Source of the DNA: Pirellulales bacterium
GTDB lineage: Bacteria > Planctomycetota > Planctomycetia > Pirellulales > JAEUIK01
Direction of reading: 5' to 3'
Assembly (NCBI GenBank): GCA_019636335.1
Contig: JAHBXR010000002.1
Span: 393,052 to 457,051, forward strand
DNA: 64,000 bases
Below the pieces are notes generated by a model. That model saw nothing but the letters and a program-made list of their open reading frames with translations. It was not told the origin of the DNA and ran no database searches. Numbering within the stretch: the first letter of the stretch is position 1; each line of letters opens with the position of its first letter. Position numbers and translations under genes: made by a program. Positions 35,627 through 44,601 of the stretch are shown here, one piece after another.

Positions 35627-37807
35627 ATGCCCCCGAAGCCTGGTGCCAAGTCGAAGCGACCACCGCAGACGGTGTCGACCGCTGCGCATGTCGTCTCGGC
35701 GCGTCGTTGGCTCGCGCCCGGCTGGGTGGTCTTCCTCTGCGCCGCCGGTGCGTATGCGTACTTTCTGCACGCGCTCCCCTTTACGAATGCCGAGACCCGT
35801 TGGGCGCTCGTCCGAGCAATCGTCGAGCAGCATTCCCTTTCGATCGATGCCTATCACGCCCCCATCGGCGACAAGGCCCTCATCGACGGTCACTACTACA
35901 CCGATAAGGCCCCCGGCTCGTCGTTGCTGGGGGTGCCGTTCTATGCGGTGCTGTACTACGCGGGGCGGATCACGGGGATGACGTTGTCGGACGCCGCGGA
36001 GCGCGAGATCGTGCGCTATTTCGTGGTTTCCTTGCCCGCCGCAGGCTTGGCCTGGCTTTTGTTTCACGCCGTTCGCGTCGCGGGGTGCCCGACCTTCTGG
36101 GCGGGCGTGCTGGCGCTGGCCTATGCGCTGGGCACCCCGGCGTTCCCCTACTCGACGCTCTACTACGGACATTCGCCGGCAGCGCTGTGCGTGTTTGCCG
36201 CGTTCTATCTGATAGCGATGCCACGGGGGAGAATCGACGAACCGGTCGCGTCACCGACAACATCACAGGCTTGGCTGGCAGGTTTGCTCGCAGGGCTGGC
36301 CATCCTGATCGAGCACCCCATCGTCGTGCTGGTGGCGCCGCTGGGGCTGTATGTCTTGTTCGCGGTCCGACCCTTCTCGCGGACGATCTTGTTTGGCGCC
36401 GCCATCGTGCCGGGCGTGCTCATCACGCTGGCGTACAACGGGGCCATCACGGGCGATCCCCTCACCTTCCCCTACAAGTTCGAAGCGACCGAGGCGTATC
36501 GGGCCGAAATGGCCGCCGGTCTCTACAGTGTCACGCATCCCAAGATCACGGCGCTGTGGGATCTGACGTTCTCGCTCTCGCGCGGCATCTTTGTGTATTC
36601 CCCCTTCCTGCTCTTCGCGGTGGCCGGTGTCTACCTGGCGGCTCGCTGCGCCCCGCGGCTGCGGCCGGTGCTACTGGCGGGCACGATCGGCGCGGTGATG
36701 ATCGTGTTCAACGCGTCGATCGATTCGCCCTGGGGAGGCTGGTCGTGCGGACCGCGGTACTTGATTCCCGGGCTGCCCTTTCTCGCCTTTGCCTGTTACG
36801 TCCCCTTGTTGCCAACACGCGGCTGGTGGTGGCGCCCCCTGTTTGCTGGTTTGGTGTTTGTGTCGGTTGCCCGGTTCCTCTGGGCCACGAGCGTCACGCC
36901 CCATCTGCCCGAGGCGATTGAGAATCCCGTCACGGAATTCTGGTGGCCGCTTGCGCAGGCCGGCGTGACAACCCCCAGCTTCGGCACATGGCTTGGTCTC
37001 GCGAGCGCCTGGTCGCTGCTGCCGCTCGTCGCCTGGATCGGTCTGGCGATCCTTCTGCTCGCTCGTGCGCGCGAAACCGCAGCGCCGACGCACGTGGCGA
37101 TGTCGTGGCAGGGGGTCGGCGTCGCACTCGCCGCGATCGCCGGTTTCGCGCTGCTGAGCCTCTGGCCGACGGAGGAGTCGATCATGAAGTACACTGTGCG
37201 CGCGGTGACCTTTCAGATGAACGGCGCACCGGAGGAGGCGCAACGAGATTACACGCGTTTGCTAGAGCTGTACCAGGGCGAGGAAGAGCATCGCCGCAAC
37301 GCGCTCGAGGCCCACGTGCGGCTGGGAGAGCACGCCCGCAGCGCCGGCGACTTTCAGGTGGCCGAGGAGCATTACCGCGCGGGAATCGCGCTCGTGCCGC
37401 AGTTTCCGAATCCACGTTTCGCGCTGGCGATTGTGCTCGAAGCACAACAGCGTCCGCTGGAGGCGGTCGAAAGCTATCGCGCCGCCTACGAGCTCGATCC
37501 GCGCCGTGTCGATATCGGCCAACGCCTGGCATGGCTTTTGGCCACGCATCCCGACGCGGAGGTGCGCGAGGGGGCCGAGGCGCTCGAGGTGGCCCAGGCC
37601 CTCTGTGCCGCCACACAGCAGTCCGATCCGCGCCTGTTGGATGCACTCGCCGCCGCGCTGGCCGAGACGGGGGACTACGCCGGCGCAATCACCCAGGCGG
37701 GGCTGGCCATTCGATTGGCCAACCAACGGGGCGACGTCAACCTGGCCCGCGCCATCCACGCCCGCCGGCAACTCTACGAGCGGGGGCAGCCCTATCACGG
37801 CGGATAA
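35627..37807 (+). CDS. Multi-pass membrane protein with TPR tail
   Basis: A 726-residue protein. Residues 30-470 contain about ten membrane segments. An acidic/aromatic external loop follows the first one (NAETRWALVRAIVEQHSLSID, then DGHYYTDKAPGSSLLG), reminiscent of GT-C type membrane glycosyltransferases. Residues about 530-726 are soluble helical repeats with TPR-like spacing (VRLGEHARSAGDFQVAEEHYRAGIALVPQFP; LLDALAAALAETGDYAGAITQAGLAI). Function not assignable beyond this; likely a glycosyltransferase with a protein-interaction tail. Confidence 0.8.
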   Translation: MPPKPGAKSKRPPQTVSTAAHVVSARRWLAPGWVVFLCAAGAYAYFLHALPFTNAETRWALVRAIVEQHSLSIDAYHAPIGDKALIDGHYYTDKAPGSSLLGVPFYAVLYYAGRITGMTLSDAAEREIVRYFVVSLPAAGLAWLLFHAVRVAGCPTFWAGVLALAYALGTPAFPYSTLYYGHSPAALCVFAAFYLIAMPRGRIDEPVASPTTSQAWLAGLLAGLAILIEHPIVVLVAPLGLYVLFAVRPFSRTILFGAAIVPGVLITLAYNGAITGDPLTFPYKFEATEAYRAEMAAGLYSVTHPKITALWDLTFSLSRGIFVYSPFLLFAVAGVYLAARCAPRLRPVLLAGTIGAVMIVFNASIDSPWGGWSCGPRYLIPGLPFLAFACYVPLLPTRGWWWRPLFAGLVFVSVARFLWATSVTPHLPEAIENPVTEFWWPLAQAGVTTPSFGTWLGLASAWSLLPLVAWIGLAILLLARARETAAPTHVAMSWQGVGVALAAIAGFALLSLWPTEESIMKYTVRAVTFQMNGAPEEAQRDYTRLLELYQGEEEHRRNALEAHVRLGEHARSAGDFQVAEEHYRAGIALVPQFPNPRFALAIVLEAQQRPLEAVESYRAAYELDPRRVDIGQRLAWLLATHPDAEVREGAEALEVAQALCAATQQSDPRLLDALAAALAETGDYAGAITQAGLAIRLANQRGDVNLARAIHARRQLYERGQPYHGG

Positions 37808-37878
37808 GTTCGCCCCATTCGCCCGGCGATTCGCGAATTGACACCCCACCAGTGGTCTGCTAGTCTCCCAGGTGCCGT

Positions 37879-38061
37879 GCGTTGGTGGTCGGTTGCTTCC
37901 GTTTGGGGAAGGCCGACGAACAGGGAACTCCGGTGCAATTCCGGGACGGCCCCGCCGCTGTAATCGAGCAACGGGAGCGGATCCTTCTTCACGCCATTGT
38001 CGCGTTTTGCGGCGAGAAGGCCTGATCCGCTCTGGCTCGCAGTCAGAAGACCTACCAACGC
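37879..38061 (+). ncRNA. Cobalamin riboswitch 1 (before the DUF1559 gene)
   Basis: The conserved B12-riboswitch core is visible: GGGAACTCCGGTGCAATTCC, CCCCGCCGCTGTAA, and at the 3' side AGTCAGAAGACCTACC. The closing stem P1 pairs GCGTTGGT (37879-37886) with ACCAACGC (38054-38061). A peripheral stem has GGATCC/GGATC-type pairing around 37978-38030. It precedes the DUF1559 gene on the same strand by ~250 nt. A hairpin with CGTCTG/CAGACG around 38077-38095 may be the expression platform. Confidence 0.93.
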
Positions 38062-38310
38062 GAAACCGATTGTGTCGTCTGCGAGGGACAGACGCCCCGG
38101 AGTGTGACGGTTTGCCCGCCTCATCATAGGTTGGCATCCCGGTTCGCGTTCGGTAGGAGTCCGCTAATCCAGCGAGCCTTGGGCCATTGTGCCGTGTGCG
38201 CGTCTGCTGGTTTGTATTGCGCGCTGTCACCAATATTCTGACAGCCGCACGAGTCGTGCAGGACGCAGCACAGGGTGAATGGTCGCCTGCTCGCGGAACG
38301 AACCCGCTCG

Positions 38311-39243
38311 ATGCCACGACCTCAAGACACCCTGCTTTCCCGATCGTTCCGGCCTGTCCCGGCGGCCTCCGGCCGTGCCGGCATGCCGGCGGTCATGCTA
38401 TGCAGGCTCCGTCGACAAAGAGTGGCGTTCACGCTCGTCGAACTCCTCGTGTCGGTGGCGATGATCGGCATCATGATCGGGCTCTTGCTGCCGGCGGTAC
38501 AAGCGGCGCGCGAGGCAGGTCGACAAGCAAAGTGCCGTTCGAACCTGCGCCAGCTCGGCATCGCCCTGCACAGCTACCACGATAGCTTCGGCTACTTTCC
38601 CACCGGCTGCACGGAACGCGGGCGCAAGCAACTCGCCTGGTCGGTATTCATCCTCCCCTATATCGAGCAGGAGAACGTGTGGCGACTCATCGACGTGAAT
38701 CGTCCCTACACGAGCGCCGCCAATCGTGAAGCCACGACACGCATCATCCCCACGTACCTTTGTCCCAGCACGGCCCGGCTCGAATACGACCGCGTGGGCT
38801 ATACGACCGGCGATCGGAACAACAATGGCCGCCAGGACCCGGGCGAGTTCATGGGCGTGACCGACTATGGCGGCATCTACGGCGCGGCCATGCCGGGTAT
38901 CACCACCCTGGGCAATGGCGTCATGCTCTACGACAAGGCCATCAAAATCGTCGATATCTGCGACGGCACGAGCCAGACGGTCGTCGTGGCCGAAAACACG
39001 GGGCGCGGTTGGGCGCACGACGGCGAATGGGCCAACGGCGAGAACATCTTCGACCAGTACGGCCGCATCAACGACCCCGACAATCGCGATTTGAACGAGA
39101 TGTGGAGCGATCACCCCGGCGGCGTGCAGACGCTGTTCTGCGACGGTAGCGTGCATTTTCTCCGCGATGAGATGGATCTTAAGACCCTCGAAGCCATTTG
39201 CACGCGCAACGGTCGCGACGTGCTCACGCAAGTAATTCCCTAA
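38311..39243 (+). CDS. DUF1559 type II-secretion-like pseudopilin under B12 control
   Basis: About 310 residues from ATG 38311; starts at 38275 (GTG), 38383 and 38395 are also possible. The type III prepilin-like N-terminus is RQRVAFTLVELLVSVAMIGIMIGLLLPAVQAAREA, with Glu5. The DUF1559 body follows (CRSNLRQLGIALHSYHDSFGYFPTG) and the C-terminal H-x-G-G-x-Q-x-x-x-x-D-G motif (HPGGVQTLFCDGSVHFL). A cobalamin riboswitch lies directly upstream, so transcription or translation should fall when B12 is abundant. The next gene has its own cobalamin riboswitch. Confidence 0.92.
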   Translation: MPRPQDTLLSRSFRPVPAASGRAGMPAVMLCRLRRQRVAFTLVELLVSVAMIGIMIGLLLPAVQAAREAGRQAKCRSNLRQLGIALHSYHDSFGYFPTGCTERGRKQLAWSVFILPYIEQENVWRLIDVNRPYTSAANREATTRIIPTYLCPSTARLEYDRVGYTTGDRNNNGRQDPGEFMGVTDYGGIYGAAMPGITTLGNGVMLYDKAIKIVDICDGTSQTVVVAENTGRGWAHDGEWANGENIFDQYGRINDPDNRDLNEMWSDHPGGVQTLFCDGSVHFLRDEMDLKTLEAICTRNGRDVLTQVIP

Positions 39244-39320
39244 TTCTCTCCTCGCCGCATTCAGGTTGCCGCTAATGTATCTCTCACACGACGCGTAGCA
39301 CGCTGCACGTGTCGTGTTCC

Positions 39321-39500
39321 TCGCGCAGGCGCTAGGGAAGGCGGTGAAAAGCCGCCGCGGACGCGCCGCCGTGATGGGCCTTCGGAATCGTCGCCCGATT
39401 TCGATCGTTCTCCGTTGGGTGCCACTGCCAGCCCTCGATCGGTGTGGTGGGAAGGCGACGCGAGAATTGTGCCCTCAGCCGGAAGACCTGCCTCGCGCGA
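39321..39500 (+). ncRNA. Cobalamin riboswitch 2 (before the double PEP-CTERM gene)
   Basis: A second, separate B12-riboswitch: GGGAAGGCGGTGAAAAGCCGCC, GCCACTG, GGGAAGGCG, and AGCCGGAAGACCTGCC. P1-like pairing: TCGCGCAGGC (39321-39330) with GCCTCGCGCGA (39490-39500), with one bulge. It lies in the gap between the DUF1559 gene and the PEP-CTERM gene (start 39649), on the same strand. Confidence 0.9.
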
Positions 39501-39648
39501 GGCTCCTTGCGAACGAAGTCGATCGCGTCTGCCCGACGCCCTCGCGCTTCGTTCCCCCCACTCGTTGATGGTGCTGCTCCGGCGGTGCCATCGTTTATTC
39601 CAGTAGCTCGTACGCATCCCGCGCGAATCGGGAAGAAAGGTCTTCAAG

Positions 39649-41499
39649 ATGTTTCGCTGTCAAAGTCTTCGTGCTCTGTCGTGGGCCCCGGTGCTGATCT
39701 TCGCCGTGGCGGCGAGCTGCGGCGTCCAGCACGCCTGGGCCGCCAGTTTTGCTTCGCAGGTGTTGTCCTACTCTCCTGGCACGACATCGAATCCCAGTTA
39801 CAACGATCCCACCTCCGCGCTCGGGTCGCCAGAACGCTTCTCGGGCGAAGGCGGGCCCTTCCCCTCGGTGGTCAGCCCGTTCAGCCCGCCGTTCCTTACC
39901 AACGAACTGGTGTCGATCGGCGAAGGGGGGCATCTCACGCTGCGTTTGCAGAACTTTGCCTTGCCGCAGGCAGGCGGCCCGGAGATTGGCGTCTTCTCCA
40001 ATGTCGGCATTGCCGACGACAACTATCCGAACGGCCAGGCCGGCACCCCCCCCTTCATCTTCGGCGGAGGCGTAGCGCACGTCGAAGTGAGCGAGGACGG
40101 CATCGCCTGGGTACCGCTCGGCCTCCACACGTTCAACGTGCCGACGAACGGCTATCTCGACGCGGGCCCCTTCGACGGCACGCCGGGATCGGTCTTCTCC
40201 GACTTCGGCAAGCCGTTCACGGGCACGCTCTCGAGCTTCGCCGGACTGCCCTACTCGAGCCTCTCGGACTTCGACATCCTCGATCTGCTCGACGGATCGG
40301 GGGGAGGCACGTGGATCGACATCTCGGGCTCGGGCCTATCGCAAGTGGGCTTCGTGCGGTTCAGCGTGGCGGACGATGGCGATCCATTCACCTCCCTCAA
40401 GTTCGAGCTCGACGCCCTCTCGCTGGCTGACGTGGCGGTGGGAGCAGCCGTGCCCGAACCCTCCTCGGTCGCTCTGGCCGTGACGGGGGGCATCGGTTTG
40501 GGCGTGGGGGGCTGGCTGCGGCGGAAGCGTCACAACCAGCAGCAGAGGAAGGGCACGACCAAGGGAGCCGTCGCTGCGGCGGCGCTCGTGGTGGTATTGC
40601 TCTTCGCCTCGAGTGCCAACTCTGCGAGCGCGGCTACGCTGCTGCTCGAAAACTTCGCCGATGATCCCGTCTTGGGCGGACGTGCCACCCTGAGCGGTAG
40701 TGCGAGCCGTTTCAGCTTTGCACCCGGCAGCGCGACGGCGCATTACGACTCCTTCGCCCCGACCGCCAAACTTTCGTTTCCCCTGGGCAAGACACTCACT
40801 CAGGCGGACGATTTCAGCTTTACCGTCGACTTTCGTCTTCTGAGTGCCGGCTACGTGGCGAACCAGAATGTCGGCGCGCAGATCGCCTTTGGACTCACCA
40901 ATGCGCTCACCACCGGCAACGACCGTGCCGGTGGCACGACACACGATGCCTTCGACGTCGTCACGTTCGATTACTACGCGAATGTCTCCCCCCAATTCGG
41001 CGGCCCGTCGCTCGGGCCTAGCGTCGTGCAGAGCGACAACGGCGGCAGCTTCTTCTCGCGCATCGTCTTTCCCTTCGGTCCAGAGACGTCGATCGATACG
41101 ATCGAAGGCGAACCCATGCTGCCCTTCGACAGCCTGCTACGCGCCTTTGTCGGATACCAGGCCGCCACGCGCACGCTGACCCTCACCGTCGGCGAGGCGG
41201 GCTCCCCCCTCGAAATCAACTTGCTCGGCGTCTCGCTCTTGCCGGGGGGCTTCGACGGCGACGTCACCACGATTCAAAACATCCTTCCGCCAAGCGTTCT
41301 GTTCTCCGTCGACCAATTCTCGATCGCGCAGTGGCAAGAGACCTTCGGCTTCGGGCTAATCGACGCCGATGTGGTCTTCGAGGGCATTCACGTCGTCGAT
41401 GCCAGTGTTCCCGAGCCTAGCACTTGGGCCATTGCGTCTCTCGGTGGCGTGCTAGGAATAGCCGTCGGCCTGCGACGCCGACAGCAATGGCACGGCTGA
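39649..41499 (+). CDS. Double PEP-CTERM protein: two sorting domains in one open frame
   Basis: A 616-residue ORF. Residues 1-28 are a signal peptide (ending AWAASFA). The first beta-rich domain ends at residues about 270-295 with a complete PEP-CTERM: VPEPSSVALAVTGG, a membrane helix, then RRKR. Next comes a second signal-like helix (KGAVAAAALVVVLLFASS, ending NSASA), then a second beta-rich domain, and a second PEP-CTERM (VPEPSTWAIASLGG, helix, RRRQQ) at the C-terminus. No stop codon separates the halves. It looks like two tandem exosortase substrates fused in frame. Cobalamin riboswitch 2 lies upstream. Products are expected on the cell surface. Confidence 0.88.
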   Translation: MFRCQSLRALSWAPVLIFAVAASCGVQHAWAASFASQVLSYSPGTTSNPSYNDPTSALGSPERFSGEGGPFPSVVSPFSPPFLTNELVSIGEGGHLTLRLQNFALPQAGGPEIGVFSNVGIADDNYPNGQAGTPPFIFGGGVAHVEVSEDGIAWVPLGLHTFNVPTNGYLDAGPFDGTPGSVFSDFGKPFTGTLSSFAGLPYSSLSDFDILDLLDGSGGGTWIDISGSGLSQVGFVRFSVADDGDPFTSLKFELDALSLADVAVGAAVPEPSSVALAVTGGIGLGVGGWLRRKRHNQQQRKGTTKGAVAAAALVVVLLFASSANSASAATLLLENFADDPVLGGRATLSGSASRFSFAPGSATAHYDSFAPTAKLSFPLGKTLTQADDFSFTVDFRLLSAGYVANQNVGAQIAFGLTNALTTGNDRAGGTTHDAFDVVTFDYYANVSPQFGGPSLGPSVVQSDNGGSFFSRIVFPFGPETSIDTIEGEPMLPFDSLLRAFVGYQAATRTLTLTVGEAGSPLEINLLGVSLLPGGFDGDVTTIQNILPPSVLFSVDQFSIAQWQETFGFGLIDADVVFEGIHVVDASVPEPSTWAIASLGGVLGIAVGLRRRQQWHG

Positions 41500-41528
41500 T
41501 TCTGGGCTTTGTGCTGCACAATCTCTCG

Positions 41529-41602
41529 TAGGTCAGGTACGCCGTACCTGACAATCAATCGAGTTGGCCACGTCGAAAGCGGTCAGGTACGCGAGTACCT
41601 AC
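41529..41602. repeat. Pair of GTCAGGTAC-type inverted repeats
   Basis: The palindrome GTCAGGTAC-GCC-GTACCTGAC (41532-41552) and a related copy at 41582-41602 (GTCAGGTAC ... GTACCTAC) are in the gap after the PEP-CTERM gene. The two copies can also pair with each other. Probably a spacer repeat; it may stop transcription. Confidence 0.6.
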
Positions 41603-41700
41603 AAAGTTTGGCGTGGCTGACAGCCGGTGCCATATCTGCGAGAATCATTCTGGTTCACCCTTCGTGAGCAAGGACTCTCCGCCTCCAGGATCGCACCGCC

Positions 41701-42501
41701 GTGTCTTCTGCTGCCGAACATAATGCCCGCGCTTGGGACGAGCTGGTGCGCCGCGGTGGACGTCACACGTTGCCGGTCAGCGATGCCGACTTGGCGAATC
41801 CCCTGGCTTCGCTCGATTCATGCGGCTGGCTGAGCGAGGGGGTCGCCGGACGCCGCGTGCTCTGTCTCGGGGCGGGGGGTGGTCGACAAAGCGCTCTGTT
41901 TGCCGCTGCCGGAGCGGACGTGACCGTCGTCGATATCAGCGCCGCCATGCTCGCACTCGATCGCGAGGTGGCCACTCGACGCGGCCTCGCGCTACGCACG
42001 GTCGAGACCTCGATGGACGATCTGTCGATGCTCGCCGAGGCGTCGTTCGACCTCGTCTGGCAGCCGGTGAGCACGTGCTATGTGCCCGACGTGCTGGCCG
42101 TATATCGGCAAGTGGCGTGCGTCGTGACGAGAGGCGGTCTCTACGTGAGCCAGCACAAGCAGCCGGCCTCGCTGCAGGCCGAGACCCACTCGTCGCTCGA
42201 GGGGGTCCGCCTCGCCGAACCCTATTACCGCAGCGGGCCCTTGCCCCCCGCCGGAAACACGCTCCACCGCGAACGTGGGACGCTCGAGTACCTGCACCGT
42301 TGGGAAGATCTCGTGGGTGGCCTCTGCCGCGCCGGCTTCGTTCTGGAAGATCTCATCGAACCCTTTCACGGCCAGGACAGCACGCCGGGAAGTTTCGCTC
42401 ATCGTTCGCAGTACGTGCCGCCGTATGTACGCTTGAAGGCACGACGCGTCGACCGCGGCGATGCAGCGCCCACGACACCGCCACGACTCTGGACCCGATA
42501 A
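41701..42501 (+). CDS. Class I SAM-dependent methyltransferase
   Basis: A 266-residue enzyme. Motif I is VLCLGAGGGRQSALFAAAG, and motif II begins VTVVDISAAML, with the Asp that contacts SAM. The acidic VETSMDDLSML and FDLVWQPVSTCYVPD follow. A family-typical C-terminal region (LHRERGTLEYLHRWEDLVGGLCRAGF) is present. It starts with GTG at 41701. The acceptor is not evident. Confidence 0.87.
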   Translation: MSSAAEHNARAWDELVRRGGRHTLPVSDADLANPLASLDSCGWLSEGVAGRRVLCLGAGGGRQSALFAAAGADVTVVDISAAMLALDREVATRRGLALRTVETSMDDLSMLAEASFDLVWQPVSTCYVPDVLAVYRQVACVVTRGGLYVSQHKQPASLQAETHSSLEGVRLAEPYYRSGPLPPAGNTLHRERGTLEYLHRWEDLVGGLCRAGFVLEDLIEPFHGQDSTPGSFAHRSQYVPPYVRLKARRVDRGDAAPTTPPRLWTR

Positions 42502-42519
42502 CGCCTAGTGAGACTCGCG

Positions 42520-43935
42520 ATGCCCCACCGAATCGTCCGGTATGTGATGCACGGCGCGCTATTGATCCTGGCTTGCCTGGCCCCGATGAGCCTGGATCGC
42601 GCCGCGGCGGCCGAGCCCGCAGTGGTCAAGTCAACGTCCCCCGATAGCCTGCCACGCCTCGGGACCTTCCGCGAAGATATTACGCCTCCGCTGGGCAGCC
42701 CTCTCTGCGCGGGCTCGGTCAAGCCGCTCGTGGGGGTCGACGATCCACTCTGGGCCAAGGGTATCGTGCTCGACGATGGCCAGCATCGCTACGTGCTCTG
42801 CGCGCTCGATTGGTGCGAGGTGCGAAACCTCTCGCACGACCAGATGCGCACGAAGCTCGCCGCGGCGGCAGGCACCGAACCGCGCTACGTCGCCGTGCAG
42901 TGCCTGCACCAGCACAACGCGCCCATCGTCGACAGCGCGGCGCAACATCTGCTCGATGCGCACCCGAACCCTCCTGCGCTGTGCGATGTCCCCTGGTTCG
43001 ACAGCATGCTCGACCGGCTCGCGGCCCGCGTCCGAGAGGCGACCGTCAGGCTCGAGCCATTCGATGCGATTAGCACCGGCACGGCCAAGGTCGAACGCAT
43101 CGCCTCCTCGCGCCGCCTGGCGAAGCCTGGCGAGGCGATGCGCGTGCGTTTCAGTTCCACCACCGACAAGAGCCTGCAAGAGTGGCCCGAAGGGCTGATC
43201 GACCCCCTGTTGCGCACCGTGACCTTCTCGCGTGGCGAGAAACCACTGGTGCGGTTGCACTATTATGCCTCACACCCGCAGACGTATTACGGAGATGGCC
43301 GCGCCTGTACCGATTTTCCGGGCATGGCCCGCGAACGCCTCGAACGCGAGGATCGTGCCTTCCAGGTGTACTTCACGGGCTGCGGTGGCAATGTCGCGGC
43401 GGGCAAGTACAACGATGGCACGCCCTTGGCTCGCGTGCAGTTGGCCGACCGCATGTACCAGGCCATGCAGGCCTCGATTGCAGCCAGCCGGCCACAACCC
43501 TTGGCGCCGCGGTGGCAATGGCGTACCGCCGAACTGAGGATGAAGCCGCGCAACGACGGCGGCAACTATCCCGAGCAGAATCGCGCCACGGTCGAGAATG
43601 GCGAAGCCGACGCTCGGGCCCGCTTGGGCGCCGCGCTGAGCCTGGCCTATCGGCAGCGGGCCGAGCAGCCCATCGAGGTCAGCTCGCTCGAGATCGGCAA
43701 CGTCTGGCTCGTGCATCTGCCGGGCGAGCCCTTTGTCGAGTATCAACTCGACGCGCAAAAGCTTCGTCCGGATGATTTCGTCTGCGTCGCGGGTTACGGC
43801 GACGGTGGGCCGGGATACCTGTGCCTCGAGCGTTCCTATGCCGAGGGAGGGTACGAGCCGACGGCCTCGCTCGTGGTGCCCGAGTCGGAGAAAGAGATGC
43901 GCCGTGCGATTTCGCAGCTACTCGGCATCGAATAA
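42520..43935 (+). CDS. Neutral/alkaline ceramidase-like secreted protein
   Basis: About 471 residues from ATG 42520 (GTG 42508 in frame). A signal peptide (HGALLILACLAPMSLDRAAAAE) is followed by a beta-rich domain: FREDITPPLGSPLC, then CLHQHNAPIVDSA, and HYYASHPQTYYGD, with an active-site-like FTGCGGNVAAGKYND. These His/Cys/Gly-rich motifs resemble the neutral ceramidase fold (N-terminal domain), but the Ser nucleophile cannot be confirmed. Exported. The following DJ-1 gene starts 55 nt downstream and may be cotranscribed. Confidence 0.75.
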   Translation: MPHRIVRYVMHGALLILACLAPMSLDRAAAAEPAVVKSTSPDSLPRLGTFREDITPPLGSPLCAGSVKPLVGVDDPLWAKGIVLDDGQHRYVLCALDWCEVRNLSHDQMRTKLAAAAGTEPRYVAVQCLHQHNAPIVDSAAQHLLDAHPNPPALCDVPWFDSMLDRLAARVREATVRLEPFDAISTGTAKVERIASSRRLAKPGEAMRVRFSSTTDKSLQEWPEGLIDPLLRTVTFSRGEKPLVRLHYYASHPQTYYGDGRACTDFPGMARERLEREDRAFQVYFTGCGGNVAAGKYNDGTPLARVQLADRMYQAMQASIAASRPQPLAPRWQWRTAELRMKPRNDGGNYPEQNRATVENGEADARARLGAALSLAYRQRAEQPIEVSSLEIGNVWLVHLPGEPFVEYQLDAQKLRPDDFVCVAGYGDGGPGYLCLERSYAEGGYEPTASLVVPESEKEMRRAISQLLGIE

Positions 43936-43989
43936 CATGACGACACCCGTCGCGGCGTCTGGCAGGAATTTTGGAAGGAGAGCCACGGT

Positions 43990-44550
43990 ATGCCCAAGGT
44001 GTTGATGCCCATCGGTGATGCCACGGAAGTGCTCGATACGATGTATCCGTACTTTCGCCTGCCGGAGGATGGCTTCGAGGTGGTGGTGGCCGGCCCCGAG
44101 GCTCGCGTCTATCCGATGGTGCTGCACGAGAAGCCGCCCGGCTGGGACATTACCCGCGAGACGGCCGGCTATCACCTGGCTGCCACGATCGCCTTTCGCG
44201 ACGTGCGGCCCGAGGATTATTGCGGCCTGTTCATCAGTGGCGGACGCGCGCCAGAGTATCTCCGCTACGATCAGGATCTGCTCCGCGCCACTCGCCATTT
44301 CTTCGCAGCCGGCAAACCGGTGGCGTCCGTGTGCCACGGCGTCGAGATCCTCACCGCGGCCGACTGTCTTCGTGGCCGCACGGTGACCACCGTGGCCAAG
44401 TGTGCCCTCGATGCCGCGCAGGGTGGGGCCAGGTACGTCGATCAACCGGTCGTCGTCGACGGCAATCTCGTTTCCGCCCGCACGTGGCACGATAACACTC
44501 CCTTCTTGAAGGAGTTCGTGCGCATGCTCAAGGAATACACCGCGCGCTAG
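43990..44550 (+). CDS. DJ-1/PfpI-family protein
   Basis: A 186-residue protein. AAGGAGAGCCACGGT precedes ATG 43990, a clear ribosome site. The family nucleophile elbow is PVASVCHGVEIL, with Cys in the A-C-H-G type, and the segment FISGGRAPEYLRYDQDLL carries the conserved Gly/Glu. The length is normal. Members are chaperones, glyoxalases or proteases; which role applies here is open. It may share a transcript with the ceramidase-like gene. Confidence 0.88.
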   Translation: MPKVLMPIGDATEVLDTMYPYFRLPEDGFEVVVAGPEARVYPMVLHEKPPGWDITRETAGYHLAATIAFRDVRPEDYCGLFISGGRAPEYLRYDQDLLRATRHFFAAGKPVASVCHGVEILTAADCLRGRTVTTVAKCALDAAQGGARYVDQPVVVDGNLVSARTWHDNTPFLKEFVRMLKEYTAR

Positions 44551-44601
44551 CGCACGGCAGGACCTTGGCTCTGTTGCGCAAGGCCGACGTGGCATGGCCA
44601 G

